Origin: DATKFM01 sp963810485
GTDB taxonomy: Bacteria > Pseudomonadota > Alphaproteobacteria > Dongiales > Dongiaceae
Assembly (NCBI GenBank): GCA_963810485.1
Contig: CAWENQ010000005.1
Location: forward strand, 310,001 to 374,000
Direction of reading: 5' to 3'
Length of the DNA: 64,000 bases
Part shown: in pieces, positions 55,098-63,271 of the stretch
Layout of the letters: each line of letters starts with the position of its first letter
Numbering within the stretch: the first letter of the stretch is position 1
The notes under the pieces: generated by a model
Database searches by the model: none
What the model was told of the DNA's origin: nothing
The model's input: the letters and a program-made list of their open reading frames with translations, nothing else
Position numbers and translations under genes: made by a program

Positions 55098-55640
55098 ATG
55101 GGTAGAAATCCATCGTGGCTGATGGTGATTGTCGTTGTCGTTGTCGCGTTCGCCGGCTTGGCCCTCGCGGCGCAGGATAAGTACACGGTGCAAGTGCCGG
55201 GCGGGCTCGGGTTCTCCGAGTTCAGGGGATACGAGGATTGGCAGGTCGTCTCCGTCAGTCAGCCCGAAGGCAAGCTCAACGTGATCGTGGCCAATGCCGC
55301 GATGATCGACGCCTACCGGGCCGGCGTTCCCGGCAACGGCAAGCCTTTTCCCGATGGCGCCAAGATGGCGAAAATCGCCTGGAAACCGAAGCAGAGTGAG
55401 GAGGCTCCCTTTGACGTGAGCATACCGGACACTTTGATGGGCATCGGTTTCATGGTGAAGGATAGCGGCAAATTCGCGGACAGCGGCGGATGGGGATGGG
55501 CCCAGTTCGACTATGACCCTGCGTCCGACATTTTCACGCCCAATACGGATCAACAGGAGAACGATGCCAAGTGCGGCCTCGGGTGTCATTCGCTCGTGGA
55601 GGCAAAGGACTACATTTTCACGGCGTACGGGAACAGGTGA
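55098..55640 (+). CDS. Cytochrome P460 family protein
   Basis: The 180-residue exported protein has a signal sequence (VIVVVVVAFAGLALAAQ) and a P460-like domain: FSEFRGYEDWQVVSVSQ, an AKIAWKP region and a C-terminal heme attachment CGLGCH with Cys159, Cys163 and His164, followed by DYIFTAYGNR. The P460 family includes hydroxylamine oxidases with a Lys-crosslinked heme and simple c-type relatives. The spacing here is CX3CH instead of CXXCH. A lysine suited for crosslinking (KIAWKPK) is present but not proven. Confidence 0.82.
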   Translation: MGRNPSWLMVIVVVVVAFAGLALAAQDKYTVQVPGGLGFSEFRGYEDWQVVSVSQPEGKLNVIVANAAMIDAYRAGVPGNGKPFPDGAKMAKIAWKPKQSEEAPFDVSIPDTLMGIGFMVKDSGKFADSGGWGWAQFDYDPASDIFTPNTDQQENDAKCGLGCHSLVEAKDYIFTAYGNR

Positions 55641-55708
55641 ATGGCGATCGGCATTGTCACTCCTGCCGGCCGGCATCGGCCGCTCGGATGAAGCAATAGG
55701 GGCCGCAC

Positions 55709-56734
55709 TTGCCTCAAAACGGATGGCGGCTGGCATTCTGGAGCGCAGCGCTGATGATCGCAGCGCCCGCGGCGCTGCGCGCCGACGACGGGCAGCGGCT
55801 TTCGATCATCGAGGAGAACAACTCGCTCTTCTTCGATTCCGACAAGCACTACACGCAGGGGATGCGGCTCGGCTATCTCGGGCCCGATGTGGCGCCCGGC
55901 AGCGGCTGGAACGACCCGTTCGATGCCCTCGCCGGCTTTTTGCCGGTATTCCAGGCGGGAGAAGAAGAGCGGTCGCGCCGTTACGGGCTGTCCCTCGGCC
56001 AGAACTTCTTCACGCCGAGCGTGATCTCGGCGGACCCGCCGGATCCGCGCGACCGGCCCTATGCCGGCTGGCTCTATGTCGGCGCGTCCCTGCTGCAGGA
56101 CACCGACAAGCGCATGCTCGAGCATCTCGAGCTGCAGCTCGGCGTCGTCGGGCCGGCGGCGCTCGGTGAGCAGGTGCAGCGGCAATGGCACGACTTTGTC
56201 GAGGGCACGGAGCCCCGGGGCTGGGATGCGCAGCTCGAAAACGAGCCGGGCATCGTGCTGTCCTACGAACGCAAATGGCGCCTGACCCTCGCCGGCGACG
56301 GCAGCACCGGCGTCGACCTGATCCCGGAGCTGGGCGGCAGCCTCGGCAACATCTTCACATACGGCGAAGCCAGCCTCCTGCTGCGCGTCGGCCGCAACCT
56401 GCAGGCCGACTATGGGCCGGCGCGCATCCGTCCCGCGCTCTCGGGCACCGACTACTTCAACAATGACTATCTCGACGGGGATTTCGGCATCTACGGCTTC
56501 GTCGGCGTTCAGGGCCGGGCGGTGGCGCGGAACATCTTTCTCGACGGCAACACGTTCCGCTCGAGCGCCTCGGTGGACAAGGAGCCGCTGGTCGCCGACC
56601 TCCAGGCCGGCGTCTCCCTCTTTTGGCGCAACGGCGCGCGGCTCGACGCCGCCGTCATGTACCGGACCGACGAGTTCGAGGACCAGGACAAGGCCGACGC
56701 GATCGGCATCGTCAGCTTCGGCGCCTCGTGGTAG
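55709..56734 (+). CDS. lpxR: Lipid A deacylase LpxR family outer membrane protein
   Basis: This 341-residue protein is an outer membrane beta-barrel of the LpxR (DUF2219) family, which removes the 3'-acyloxyacyl group of lipid A. After a signal peptide (SAALMIAAPAALRAD) come IIEENNSLFFDSDKHYTQGMRLGY (Asn and Asp ligands), DRPYAGWLYVGASL and TGVDLIPELGGSLGNIFTYGE; the barrel ends with IVSFGASW. The first in-frame start that leaves the signal whole is TTG 55709. Its last 36 bases are repeated at 60613. Deacylation could alter host recognition. Confidence 0.8.
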   Translation: MPQNGWRLAFWSAALMIAAPAALRADDGQRLSIIEENNSLFFDSDKHYTQGMRLGYLGPDVAPGSGWNDPFDALAGFLPVFQAGEEERSRRYGLSLGQNFFTPSVISADPPDPRDRPYAGWLYVGASLLQDTDKRMLEHLELQLGVVGPAALGEQVQRQWHDFVEGTEPRGWDAQLENEPGIVLSYERKWRLTLAGDGSTGVDLIPELGGSLGNIFTYGEASLLLRVGRNLQADYGPARIRPALSGTDYFNNDYLDGDFGIYGFVGVQGRAVARNIFLDGNTFRSSASVDKEPLVADLQAGVSLFWRNGARLDAAVMYRTDEFEDQDKADAIGIVSFGASW

Positions 56735-56740
56735 GCGCAG
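56705..56740 (+). repeat. Left copy of 36-bp direct repeat (lpxR 3' end)
   Basis: Covers the last codons and stop of lpxR plus 6-8 bases. It matches 60613-60648 at 33 of 36 positions in the same orientation, bounding a 3.9 kb segment of lower-GC accessory genes. Confidence 0.8.
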
Positions 56741-56803
56741 GAATCTCCAGCGCCGGTCAAATCAACTCCGATCATCAGAAAGAAATCTCCCGAGGAGCAG
56801 TCC

Positions 56804-57193
56804 ATGATACGCGTGAAGCTGATGAGCATTATGGTCAACGACCAGGACCGCGCCCGCCGCTTCTACACCGGCTTGCTCGGCTTTCGCATCAAGCACGACA
56901 TCCCGATCGGCGAAGCGGCCTGGCTCACGCTCGTGGCGCCCGACGATGCCGGGGGCGTCGAGCTCCTGCTTGAACCGAGCACCGGTCATCCGGCAGCCGT
57001 CGCCCTGCAGCAGGCGCTCTACAAGGACGGCATTCCCCTGGCGCAGCTTTACACCGAAGACATTGCCGCCGAGTTCGAGCGCCTGAAAGCCAAGGGCGTT
57101 GCGTTCAAAGCCGAACCCAAGTCCATGGGGCCGACGAAGTTTGCCGACTTCGACGATACCTGCGGCAATTTCATTCGGCTCGTCGAAGGCTAG
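56804..57193 (+). CDS. VOC (glyoxalase-like) superfamily protein
   Basis: A 129-residue VOC-fold protein with RVKLMSIMVNDQDRARRFYTGLLGFR at the start, WLTLVAPD and ELLLEP in the middle and FADFDDTCGNFIRLVE at the end. One metal or substrate site would be formed by a dimer. Family members act as glyoxalases, thiol transferases or dioxygenases; the specific reaction cannot be told. GC is close to that of the core. Confidence 0.8.
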   Translation: MIRVKLMSIMVNDQDRARRFYTGLLGFRIKHDIPIGEAAWLTLVAPDDAGGVELLLEPSTGHPAAVALQQALYKDGIPLAQLYTEDIAAEFERLKAKGVAFKAEPKSMGPTKFADFDDTCGNFIRLVEG

Positions 57194-57213
57194 CCGCCGG
57201 TTGCCGGGATCGC

Positions 57214-57891
57214 CTAGGCGATGACGCCTCCGGGATTCTTTTTCATCATCTCCGCGTAGGTCTCTGCCGCGGTCTCGGTCGCTTCGAGATAGGGGGTGGC
57301 GCTCGGACGAGATCGAACCAAGCCGTACAGCTTGGCAATCGCCGGAAACTGCATGCACACGCCCTTGGGGTCGAGATATGCGATCCAAAAGCTCAAATAG
57401 AAATCTGCAAGAGAGAAGCGGGCCCCCAGCAGGTATGGCCCGCTTTTTGCCAGTCTCGTATTCATGACATTCAGGCGGCTGAAGACGAGCGACTTTGCTT
57501 GATCCTGAATCCCGGCGTTGTCCTCTCTTCGCAGTGAGAAGCGGTGCGGGAAATGGAAGCGTTTCATCTCTGACTGTATGTCCGCGGCGATATGGAAAAT
57601 CGTCGAGAGAAAAGGACCCCAATCCGGCTCGGTCGATAGAGGCGCAAGATCTCTGAGCTGATGCCGGTCAGCCAGGTACAGCATCAGTGCGGCCACTTCA
57701 CAGAGCGCGTCGCCCTCAGGCGTAATCAGCACTGGCACCAAGCCGGTTGGGTTTATGGCGAGGAATTCCGCGGAGCGGTGCTCGCCGTTCACAATGTCGA
57801 TTTTTTTGAATTCGTACTCTATCTTGCCTTCCTCAAGCACCCATTGAACCAGCGTTGCACGGGTGAACTCACCCCCATAGAGAATGTACAC
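57214..57891 (-). CDS. Glutathione S-transferase-like protein
   Basis: GTG 57891 has GGGAGG five bases upstream and starts at VYILYGGEFTRATLVQW, the thioredoxin-like domain. NPTGLVPVLITPEGDALCEVAALMLYLA gives the glutathione site and the C-terminal helical domain (YLLGARFSLADFYLSFWIAYL) is complete. The frame is open 19 codons upstream without similarity. Probably a detoxification enzyme. Base composition is lower in GC than the core. Confidence 0.8.
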   Translation of the reverse strand: MYILYGGEFTRATLVQWVLEEGKIEYEFKKIDIVNGEHRSAEFLAINPTGLVPVLITPEGDALCEVAALMLYLADRHQLRDLAPLSTEPDWGPFLSTIFHIAADIQSEMKRFHFPHRFSLRREDNAGIQDQAKSLVFSRLNVMNTRLAKSGPYLLGARFSLADFYLSFWIAYLDPKGVCMQFPAIAKLYGLVRSRPSATPYLEATETAAETYAEMMKKNPGGVIA

Positions 57892-57999
57892 CGAAACCTC
57901 CCCACAACCGGCCACACACCGTCTGCTCAGTTCTTGACGTCGCGCCAACTTGTCAGTGAGTGACGTCGGCGTAGTCTATAACGGCGTACGGGCCGACCC

Positions 58000-58392
58000 C
58001 TAAAACCACATATCCGAGACGCACCGGCCGTCGCGGCCCAGGTCATCGAAGCTGACCAGCCCGTCGAAGTGATCGATGACGATGGCGCCCACCGCTTCCG
58101 GTTCCGCGAGCCGCAGATTGACGGCGATGCGGCGGCGGCCGTCCTTGCCGGGGCCCATCCCGCGCCAATAGGCGACGCAGCCGCAATCGGCGCAAAAATG
58201 AAAGCCCAGCGACTTGCTTCCCCGGGCATAGACCCGGGTGGGGCCCGAGACGCGGATCCGCTCGTCTTCGTAGTCATATGCCCAGAGCACGCCGTAGCGC
58301 CGGCACACCGTGCAGTTGCAGGCGGTGGCAGACTCGGGCGTTCCGTCAAAACTCCAGCGGACCGCGCCGCAATGACAAGAGCCGTTGATCAT
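58000..58392 (-). CDS. GFA family (glutathione-dependent formaldehyde-activating-like) protein
   Basis: This 130-residue protein has the GFA zinc motifs SCHCGAVRWSF, ACNCTVCRRYG and HFCADCGCVAYW, with seven to eight cysteines for two zinc ions. It may bind S-hydroxymethylglutathione or another thiol adduct. Length is typical for the short family members. Confidence 0.85.
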   Translation of the reverse strand: MINGSCHCGAVRWSFDGTPESATACNCTVCRRYGVLWAYDYEDERIRVSGPTRVYARGSKSLGFHFCADCGCVAYWRGMGPGKDGRRRIAVNLRLAEPEAVGAIVIDHFDGLVSFDDLGRDGRCVSDMWF

Positions 58393-58548
58393 CCTGTCTG
58401 ACCCATTTTTTGGGACGGCATAGCCATATCACAAGCGGCGGCGCCTGGGTACTGAGCCGGCCCACCCGTTGCCGCTTCCTCCAAACGGGGGGTGCGCCCA
58501 GCGCGAGGCTTGGCTATCCTGGCCAGAACCGTTCCGGGTTGGTCTTGG

Positions 58549-59250
58549 ATGAACCGCGCAACCACTCCCATCCGTTCGCAGATCCGACAAGCAGTGCAAT
58601 CATTGCCGAGCCAATCGCCGGCTTTCGGACAATTGCAGGCCGGCAAGCAGGAGCGAATGGCGCAGAACCTGGCGACCGTTGCCGGTTATCTGGCGGCGCA
58701 AGGCGGCGACCGCGTCTCCAAGCTTCGGCCACCGGCAACAGAAGGGGCCACGCGCGCAAGCTCGTTAGCCGATGAAGTGGACTTTCCGAACTTCGTCGCA
58801 AACCTGATACAAGGTGTGTTCGAGGCAATCATCAAAGCGTCGATCCAACAGATGGAAGCCTACGCGAAATTGATCGAGGAAGTGGCGAAGTCGGTGGAGC
58901 AGTACGAGAACAATTCCATATCCGAAAATCAGGCGCGCGACTATCTGGCGGCGGAATTTCCCGACCTGTTCGAGGTTAGCCCCGCCGGTCTTGGCGGCGG
59001 GAGCGCCCCGTGCCTGAAACTGCGTGGCGGAGTTGATCCGCGCGAGGCGCTCAGATGCGTCACCGGCCGGCTTGGCATTGACGATAGCCGGCTCCCGAGC
59101 ATGGATTTCTCGAATAAGAACGTGGAAAAGACACTCCTGCTCGCGGCGACAGCGCAATTGGTGCGGAAGCGCCAGCAGTTGTTGGCGGAGATGTTGCTGA
59201 TGGGCATCAACCGCATCGTCGTCACAAGCGGGAGCATCAAGGCATCGTAG
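58549..59250 (+). CDS. Unassigned conserved-looking protein, possibly C-terminally truncated
   Basis: The 233-residue product (ATG 58549; alternative ATG 58657 with AGGAG) has a polar N-terminus and a central amphipathic, probably helical region (NFVANLIQGVFEAIIKASIQ, QMEAYAKLIEEVAKSVEQYE, then NQARDYLAAEFPDLFEV). Its C-terminus is hydrophobic (RQQLLAEMLLMGINRIVVTS) and stops abruptly after a beta-like VVTSGSIKAS. It contains no transmembrane helix or signal. I do not recognise its function. The ending suggests that a longer relative exists. First of three closely spaced plus-strand genes (GNAT and ChaC follow). Confidence 0.6.
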   Translation: MNRATTPIRSQIRQAVQSLPSQSPAFGQLQAGKQERMAQNLATVAGYLAAQGGDRVSKLRPPATEGATRASSLADEVDFPNFVANLIQGVFEAIIKASIQQMEAYAKLIEEVAKSVEQYENNSISENQARDYLAAEFPDLFEVSPAGLGGGSAPCLKLRGGVDPREALRCVTGRLGIDDSRLPSMDFSNKNVEKTLLLAATAQLVRKRQQLLAEMLLMGINRIVVTSGSIKAS

Positions 59251-59258
59251 ATCTGCCC

Positions 59259-59705
59259 ATGCCAATGAGCCCGCACATCATTGAACCGAGCAGTGAAGCG
59301 GAAGCTGAGCTGAACTCGTTTCTTGACGAGCGGATCTACGAGTTCAATGTCAGGAGTACCGGGGTCCGCGACGGAAGGCCTTTCAGCGGCGTCATCAAAG
59401 ACGAGTCCGGCAACGTCATCGCCGCCATAAACGGCCACAGCTGGGGTGGGTGCTGCCACATCCTGCACCTCTGGGTTCATGAATCGAAACGTCGACAGGG
59501 AATAGGCTGCGCACTGCTCCAATCAGCCGAGAAAGAGGCAATCCGTCGCGGATGCACACAGTCGCTGGTCTTCACGCACAGCTTCCAAGCCCCGGCTTTC
59601 TACGAGCGCTTTGGCTATGTGCGGCAAGCGACGATCCCGAACTATCCGCAAGGTCATACGCAGCATATGTACCTTAAGGAGTTTGGGACCGATGGTAACA
59701 TCTAG
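59259..59705 (+). CDS. GNAT family N-acetyltransferase
   Basis: The 148-residue protein has the GNAT fold: acetyl-CoA binding segment HLWVHESKRRQGIGCALLQ at about 70-88, then FTHSFQAPAFYERFGYV for the last strand. It starts 8 bases after the preceding gene. Substrate unknown. Confidence 0.85.
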   Translation: MPMSPHIIEPSSEAEAELNSFLDERIYEFNVRSTGVRDGRPFSGVIKDESGNVIAAINGHSWGGCCHILHLWVHESKRRQGIGCALLQSAEKEAIRRGCTQSLVFTHSFQAPAFYERFGYVRQATIPNYPQGHTQHMYLKEFGTDGNI

Positions 59706-59808
59706 CCCCATTGTCGAACGGGCCTCATCGTCGACCCGGGCTTACCTCATTGCCAGCAAATGGCCGGTAGGACAAGATGCCCTGAAGCGAAGAAATCTCC
59801 AGGACGCC

Positions 59809-60519
59809 ATGCCGCGAACTCTGTCTTTGACGCCGGACCTCGTTGCCTTGGTCGACCGCATCGTGCCGGAAACCGGAGGTGAACCTGGGCTGAAGCTGCT
59901 CGCAGACGATGAATATAGACGGCTTGCCACCGCGATCATGCAAGAGATCAAGGGGGTCCTCCACATCTTTGCTTACGGCTCACTCATCTGGAAGCCGCAA
60001 CTTGGTTTCACGTCCGTCGGGAAAGCCCGCGCCTATGGCTGGCGTCGATCCTTTTGCCTCAATCTCACGACGTTTCGGGCGACGCCGGAACAGCCTGGTC
60101 TCATGCTTGCGCTCGATTATGGTGGTTGTTGCGACGGCGTTCTTGTGCGGGCAGATGAAGGGATGAACTTGGATGTCGTCGAAGCGCTGCTAAGGCGCGA
60201 GATGGAGTATGCCGAGGACATCCCGTCGGTCCGATGGATAATTGTGCGGAACGGCGGCAAGAAAGTACGGGCGCTCACCTTCTACGCTGCACCTCGCGGC
60301 GATGGGCTTACCGCTCATCTTCCAGTCGAAGTGCAGGCCAGCCGCATCGCGCGCGCCGCCGGTTCGGCTGGAACCTGCGTTGCTTACCTGCACAACACCG
60401 TCGTGAAGTTGATGGAGCACGGCATAGACGACGGATATCTGTGGAAGCTCCAGGCCCTTGTTGCCCAGGAGATTCAGGCAATGCAGTCGACAGGCGCCAG
60501 CGGACTGAATCCCGCTTGA
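59809..60519 (+). CDS. ChaC-like gamma-glutamylcyclotransferase
   Basis: The 236-residue protein has the ChaC signature FAYGSLIWKP near residue 54, YGWRRSFCLNL and the C-terminal GIDDGYLWKLQ. ChaC enzymes degrade glutathione to 5-oxoproline and Cys-Gly. ATG 59809 is preferred; an ATG at 59692 overlaps the GNAT gene end and is possible. The neighbouring GST and GFA genes make a glutathione-related context. Confidence 0.85.
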   Translation: MPRTLSLTPDLVALVDRIVPETGGEPGLKLLADDEYRRLATAIMQEIKGVLHIFAYGSLIWKPQLGFTSVGKARAYGWRRSFCLNLTTFRATPEQPGLMLALDYGGCCDGVLVRADEGMNLDVVEALLRREMEYAEDIPSVRWIIVRNGGKKVRALTFYAAPRGDGLTAHLPVEVQASRIARAAGSAGTCVAYLHNTVVKLMEHGIDDGYLWKLQALVAQEIQAMQSTGASGLNPA

Positions 60520-60612
60520 AGGGAGGGGCGGTCGACCGAGTCGAAGTCCGTAACTTCGATCCCGCAGCAGTGGCTCGATGCAGTGGCTCGATCCACGACT
60601 TTGCAAACCTAA

Positions 60613-60648
60613 GGCATCGTCAGCTTCGGGGCATCGTGGCAGGCGCAG
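60613..60648 (+). repeat. Right copy of 36-bp direct repeat (lpxR 3'-end fragment)
   Basis: Matches 56705-56740 with three differences, including loss of the stop codon (TAG to CAG). No other part of lpxR precedes it. The rest of 60520-60765 shows no gene. Confidence 0.8.
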
Positions 60649-60765
60649 TCCCGGTTAGCGGGTGACCGCGTTCGGGGCATATGGCGACGTAGTGCGGATC
60701 AAGGTCGCACGGCGGCCAATGACCCAAAGCGGACCAAGCTCCTCAGTGCTATGCCAGCCACCGCA

Positions 60766-62019
60766 TTACCGCCGATCGGCGCGGGAGCGACGGCGCCGCC
60801 GCCTGTCGAGAAATCGCATTGCGGGGGTCGAGGCAATGCCATGCAAGACAATCGATCCCACGACGCAAAGGCTGACGGTCGCCCACAACAGATCGGGGCT
60901 CTCGAAACTCGCGTGATTCAGGGCGTAAGCAAGATAGTAGAAGGAGCCGATGCCACGGATTCCGAAGAAGGCGATTGCGGCCCGCTCCTCGAGGGGACCG
61001 GGTGAGCCGTAGAGACTGACAAGACCGGCCGCGGGCCGGACTATCAGAAGGAACAGGATCACTGACAGGGCAGCGGTCCAGGTGAGCGACTCCAGGAGGC
61101 CCCCGGCAATAGCCCCACCGAACATGACCAGGATCATTGTCATCAGCAGGCGCTCGGTCTGCTCGGCGAAGTCGTGCAGCCGTTCGTGGTACTCATGGCG
61201 CCGCTCGATCTCACGCAACGTGACGCCGGCGATGAAGACGGCCAGAAAGCCGTAACCCTGAATGAGCTCCGCGGCGCCATAGGCTAGAAACACGATTCCG
61301 AGCGCGACGAAGCCGTCCCGCGCGCCCGCCAGGTTCTTCGATTTTGGCAACCGAAACATCAGCTGACCGAGGAGAAATCCGGTTAGCAGCCCGACGCCTA
61401 TGCCGGCAGCGATTTTCCACAACACGTCGATCCCGAACCATTCGAGCGTCCAGACGCCGGGCGCCGATCCATAGACGGCCATGGCGATGGCAAGATTGAC
61501 GAAGGGAAATGCCAGCCCGTCGTTCAGCCCGGCTTCGGAAGTCAGGCTGAACCTCACCTCGTCCTCTTCACCGGAGCCAGGCGGTCCCACTTGCACGTCC
61601 GAAGCGAGGACCGGATCGGTCGGCGCCAGAACAGCACCGAGCAGGAGCGCGGCGGCGGCTGAAACACCCACAAGCCACCATCCGAGAATGGCGATGCCGA
61701 AGATCGACAGGGGCATGGCAACGGCCAGGAGTCGCCATGTCGTTGCCCAGCGCCGCCGGCCCACCCTGCGGTCGATCTTCAGCCCGGCGCCCAGTAGCGC
61801 TATGATGACGACCAGTTCGCTGACCCGCTCGGTAATGACCGGCTGGTCCAGCGGGTTTAGCGCATCGCGGACGCCCGGAAGACTGAACACCAGGAACCCG
61901 AACAAGACGCACAGAATCGGCAGAGACAGCGGCAATTCCCTGAGGAGTAACGGCAGCCAGGAGGCCGCTAAGATGATCAGTCCGAGACAGGCCAGAAAGA
62001 CGATGTAAGGATCCATCAC
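60766..62019 (-). CDS. CPA-type cation/proton antiporter
   Basis: This 417-residue membrane protein has about twelve helices and the CPA1/CPA2 hallmark sequences: VLAPTDPVLASDVQVG in the core, then LTSEAGLNDGLAFPFV with the Asn-Asp pair used for cation/proton exchange, and ERAAIAFFGIRGIGSFYYLAY near the end. It probably exchanges Na+ or K+ for H+. The C-terminus is Arg-rich and cytosolic. Monocistronic on the minus strand. Confidence 0.88.
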   Translation of the reverse strand: MMDPYIVFLACLGLIILAASWLPLLLRELPLSLPILCVLFGFLVFSLPGVRDALNPLDQPVITERVSELVVIIALLGAGLKIDRRVGRRRWATTWRLLAVAMPLSIFGIAILGWWLVGVSAAAALLLGAVLAPTDPVLASDVQVGPPGSGEEDEVRFSLTSEAGLNDGLAFPFVNLAIAMAVYGSAPGVWTLEWFGIDVLWKIAAGIGVGLLTGFLLGQLMFRLPKSKNLAGARDGFVALGIVFLAYGAAELIQGYGFLAVFIAGVTLREIERRHEYHERLHDFAEQTERLLMTMILVMFGGAIAGGLLESLTWTAALSVILFLLIVRPAAGLVSLYGSPGPLEERAAIAFFGIRGIGSFYYLAYALNHASFESPDLLWATVSLCVVGSIVLHGIASTPAMRFLDRRRRRRSRADRR

Positions 62020-62389
62020 TCCTCGGGGGCCCGCAGTCGCAGCAGTTACCCGACGCGGGCTGCGCTATCGACCCGCTCACCGGCCGGCGGGTCTGAGAGA
62101 CCTATTCTGCATTGGGGTTAGCGGGTCAAGCTGTTGCTCGCCCCTATGGTCGGGGTAGCTATCCCGTGAAGTGATGCGGCAAGAGGGGCGATGCGTCGGC
62201 CTGCCGATCGCGGCGCTCACTCGCTCCCTTACCCGCGGGCACCGCGGCAATGCGCAGTCCATCAAGGCCCCATGCCGTGTCGCGACCGAATGTCCGCTCC
62301 TGGCACATTCCCGGCCATCTTGTTGGCTGCGTCTCAGGACTGTTTGTCGCCTCTAAGCGGACGGCCTGATTGAGAAATGGCCGACTGCC
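62020..62389. other. Intergenic region without recognised gene
   Basis: About 370 bases upstream of the antiporter, presumably with its promoter on the minus strand. No convincing ORF or RNA was found. Confidence 0.4.
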
Positions 62390-62418
62390 TTGACATTTAA
62401 CGCATTATACATTATTAT
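62390..62418 (+). promoter_or_regulatory. Near-consensus sigma-70 promoter without a downstream gene
   Basis: TTGACA (62390-62395), 17 bases, TATTAT (62413-62418) in an unusually AT-rich stretch. No plus-strand gene follows for more than 1 kb; a repeat element does. The short ORF starting inside it has no coding character. Confidence 0.5.
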
Positions 62419-62436
62419 ATACGCATGCGCCACAGC

Positions 62437-62640
62437 TGTCATTCCAAGTGCGACACATACCAAAGTCCCAACAATTGTCGTCCCGGGGCCGGCGCTTCCC
62501 GAGCAAACGCGCAGCGTTTGTCTCGTGCGCCGGAACCCGGAACCCATGCACACGGACCTCGTCAAGTTACTTCACCACCACTCGGTGTTCATGGGTCCCG
62601 GACAACCGCGCTGAAGCGCGATTTCCGGGATGACAATAGG
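62437..62640. repeat. Intergenic repeat element with several hairpins
   Basis: Begins near GTCATTCC and ends CCGGGATGAC, with inner short hairpins such as CGCGCTGAAGCGCG (62607-62620) and CAAACGCGCAGCGTTTG. The sequence has the look of a dispersed alphaproteobacterial intergenic repeat (mirrored segments CGTCCCGG/CCGGGATGAC and AACCCATGCACACGG/GTTCATGGGT). No gene is apparent from 62437 to 62833. Confidence 0.5.
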
Positions 62641-62833
62641 GCGCGTGCTTTCGGCGAAGCACGCAGGGATTCCCTTGCATGGCATCGTTCCCAAAAATCA
62701 GGGTCCCCCGGATTCTGCCGATTCCCAGGTCAACGCCTTGATCTGCCGCGCAAAACGCCGACGGAAAATACCAAAAAATGCACGTAATCCGCCCGGACCG
62801 ATCCGTAATCGTCCGGGCACGGCTTTCGCCGCC

Positions 62834-63172
62834 CTATGGCGCCCGCAGGCTCAGGATATACGCGACGAGATTGTCGGCCTCGCTGTTGCTGATCTGCAAA
62901 TCGGGCATCTGGTCGTGGGGCGAGGCGAAGAACGCGCGAAGGCCCATCTCCGTCGTCGCGGGGTCGGCGGCGATGTCGAAGAAGCTCGGCGCTGCCGTCG
63001 ACATGGTTTCGCCCTGGCCCTCCTCGATCACATGGCAGGCCATGCACCATTCCTCGGCCAATTGCTTGCCGGCGGTGGTGTTGAACTCGGCCGCCTGCAC
63101 TCCAGCCGCCGGGGCGCCGGCGGCCAGGGCCGTAAGGGCGCCCGCCGCCAGAAGGTGGAATATGCTCCGCAT
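62834..63172 (-). CDS. Small exported c-type cytochrome
   Basis: The 112-residue protein has a signal peptide (LLAAGALTALAAGAPAAG) and one heme site CMACH (Cys43, Cys46, His47). Met89 (HDQMPDLQIS) is placed as the sixth ligand. It is a class I cytochrome c that carries single electrons in the periplasm. It is on the same strand as, and about 100 bases from, the racemase-family gene. Confidence 0.88.
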   Translation of the reverse strand: MRSIFHLLAAGALTALAAGAPAAGVQAAEFNTTAGKQLAEEWCMACHVIEEGQGETMSTAAPSFFDIAADPATTEMGLRAFFASPHDQMPDLQISNSEADNLVAYILSLRAP

Positions 63173-63271
63173 GAGGTCCTCTCTTTCCCGTTCCGCCCGG
63201 GAAAGAGCATAGCCGGCCGCCAGCCGATGTATTTGACAGGGATCAACGACCGGCGCGCGCCGGTTCGGCCG

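Noticed and set aside
62390..62614. 74-residue plus-strand ORF starting in the AT-rich promoter
   Set aside because: It has no ribosome site, reads through a repeat and shows no conserved pattern.
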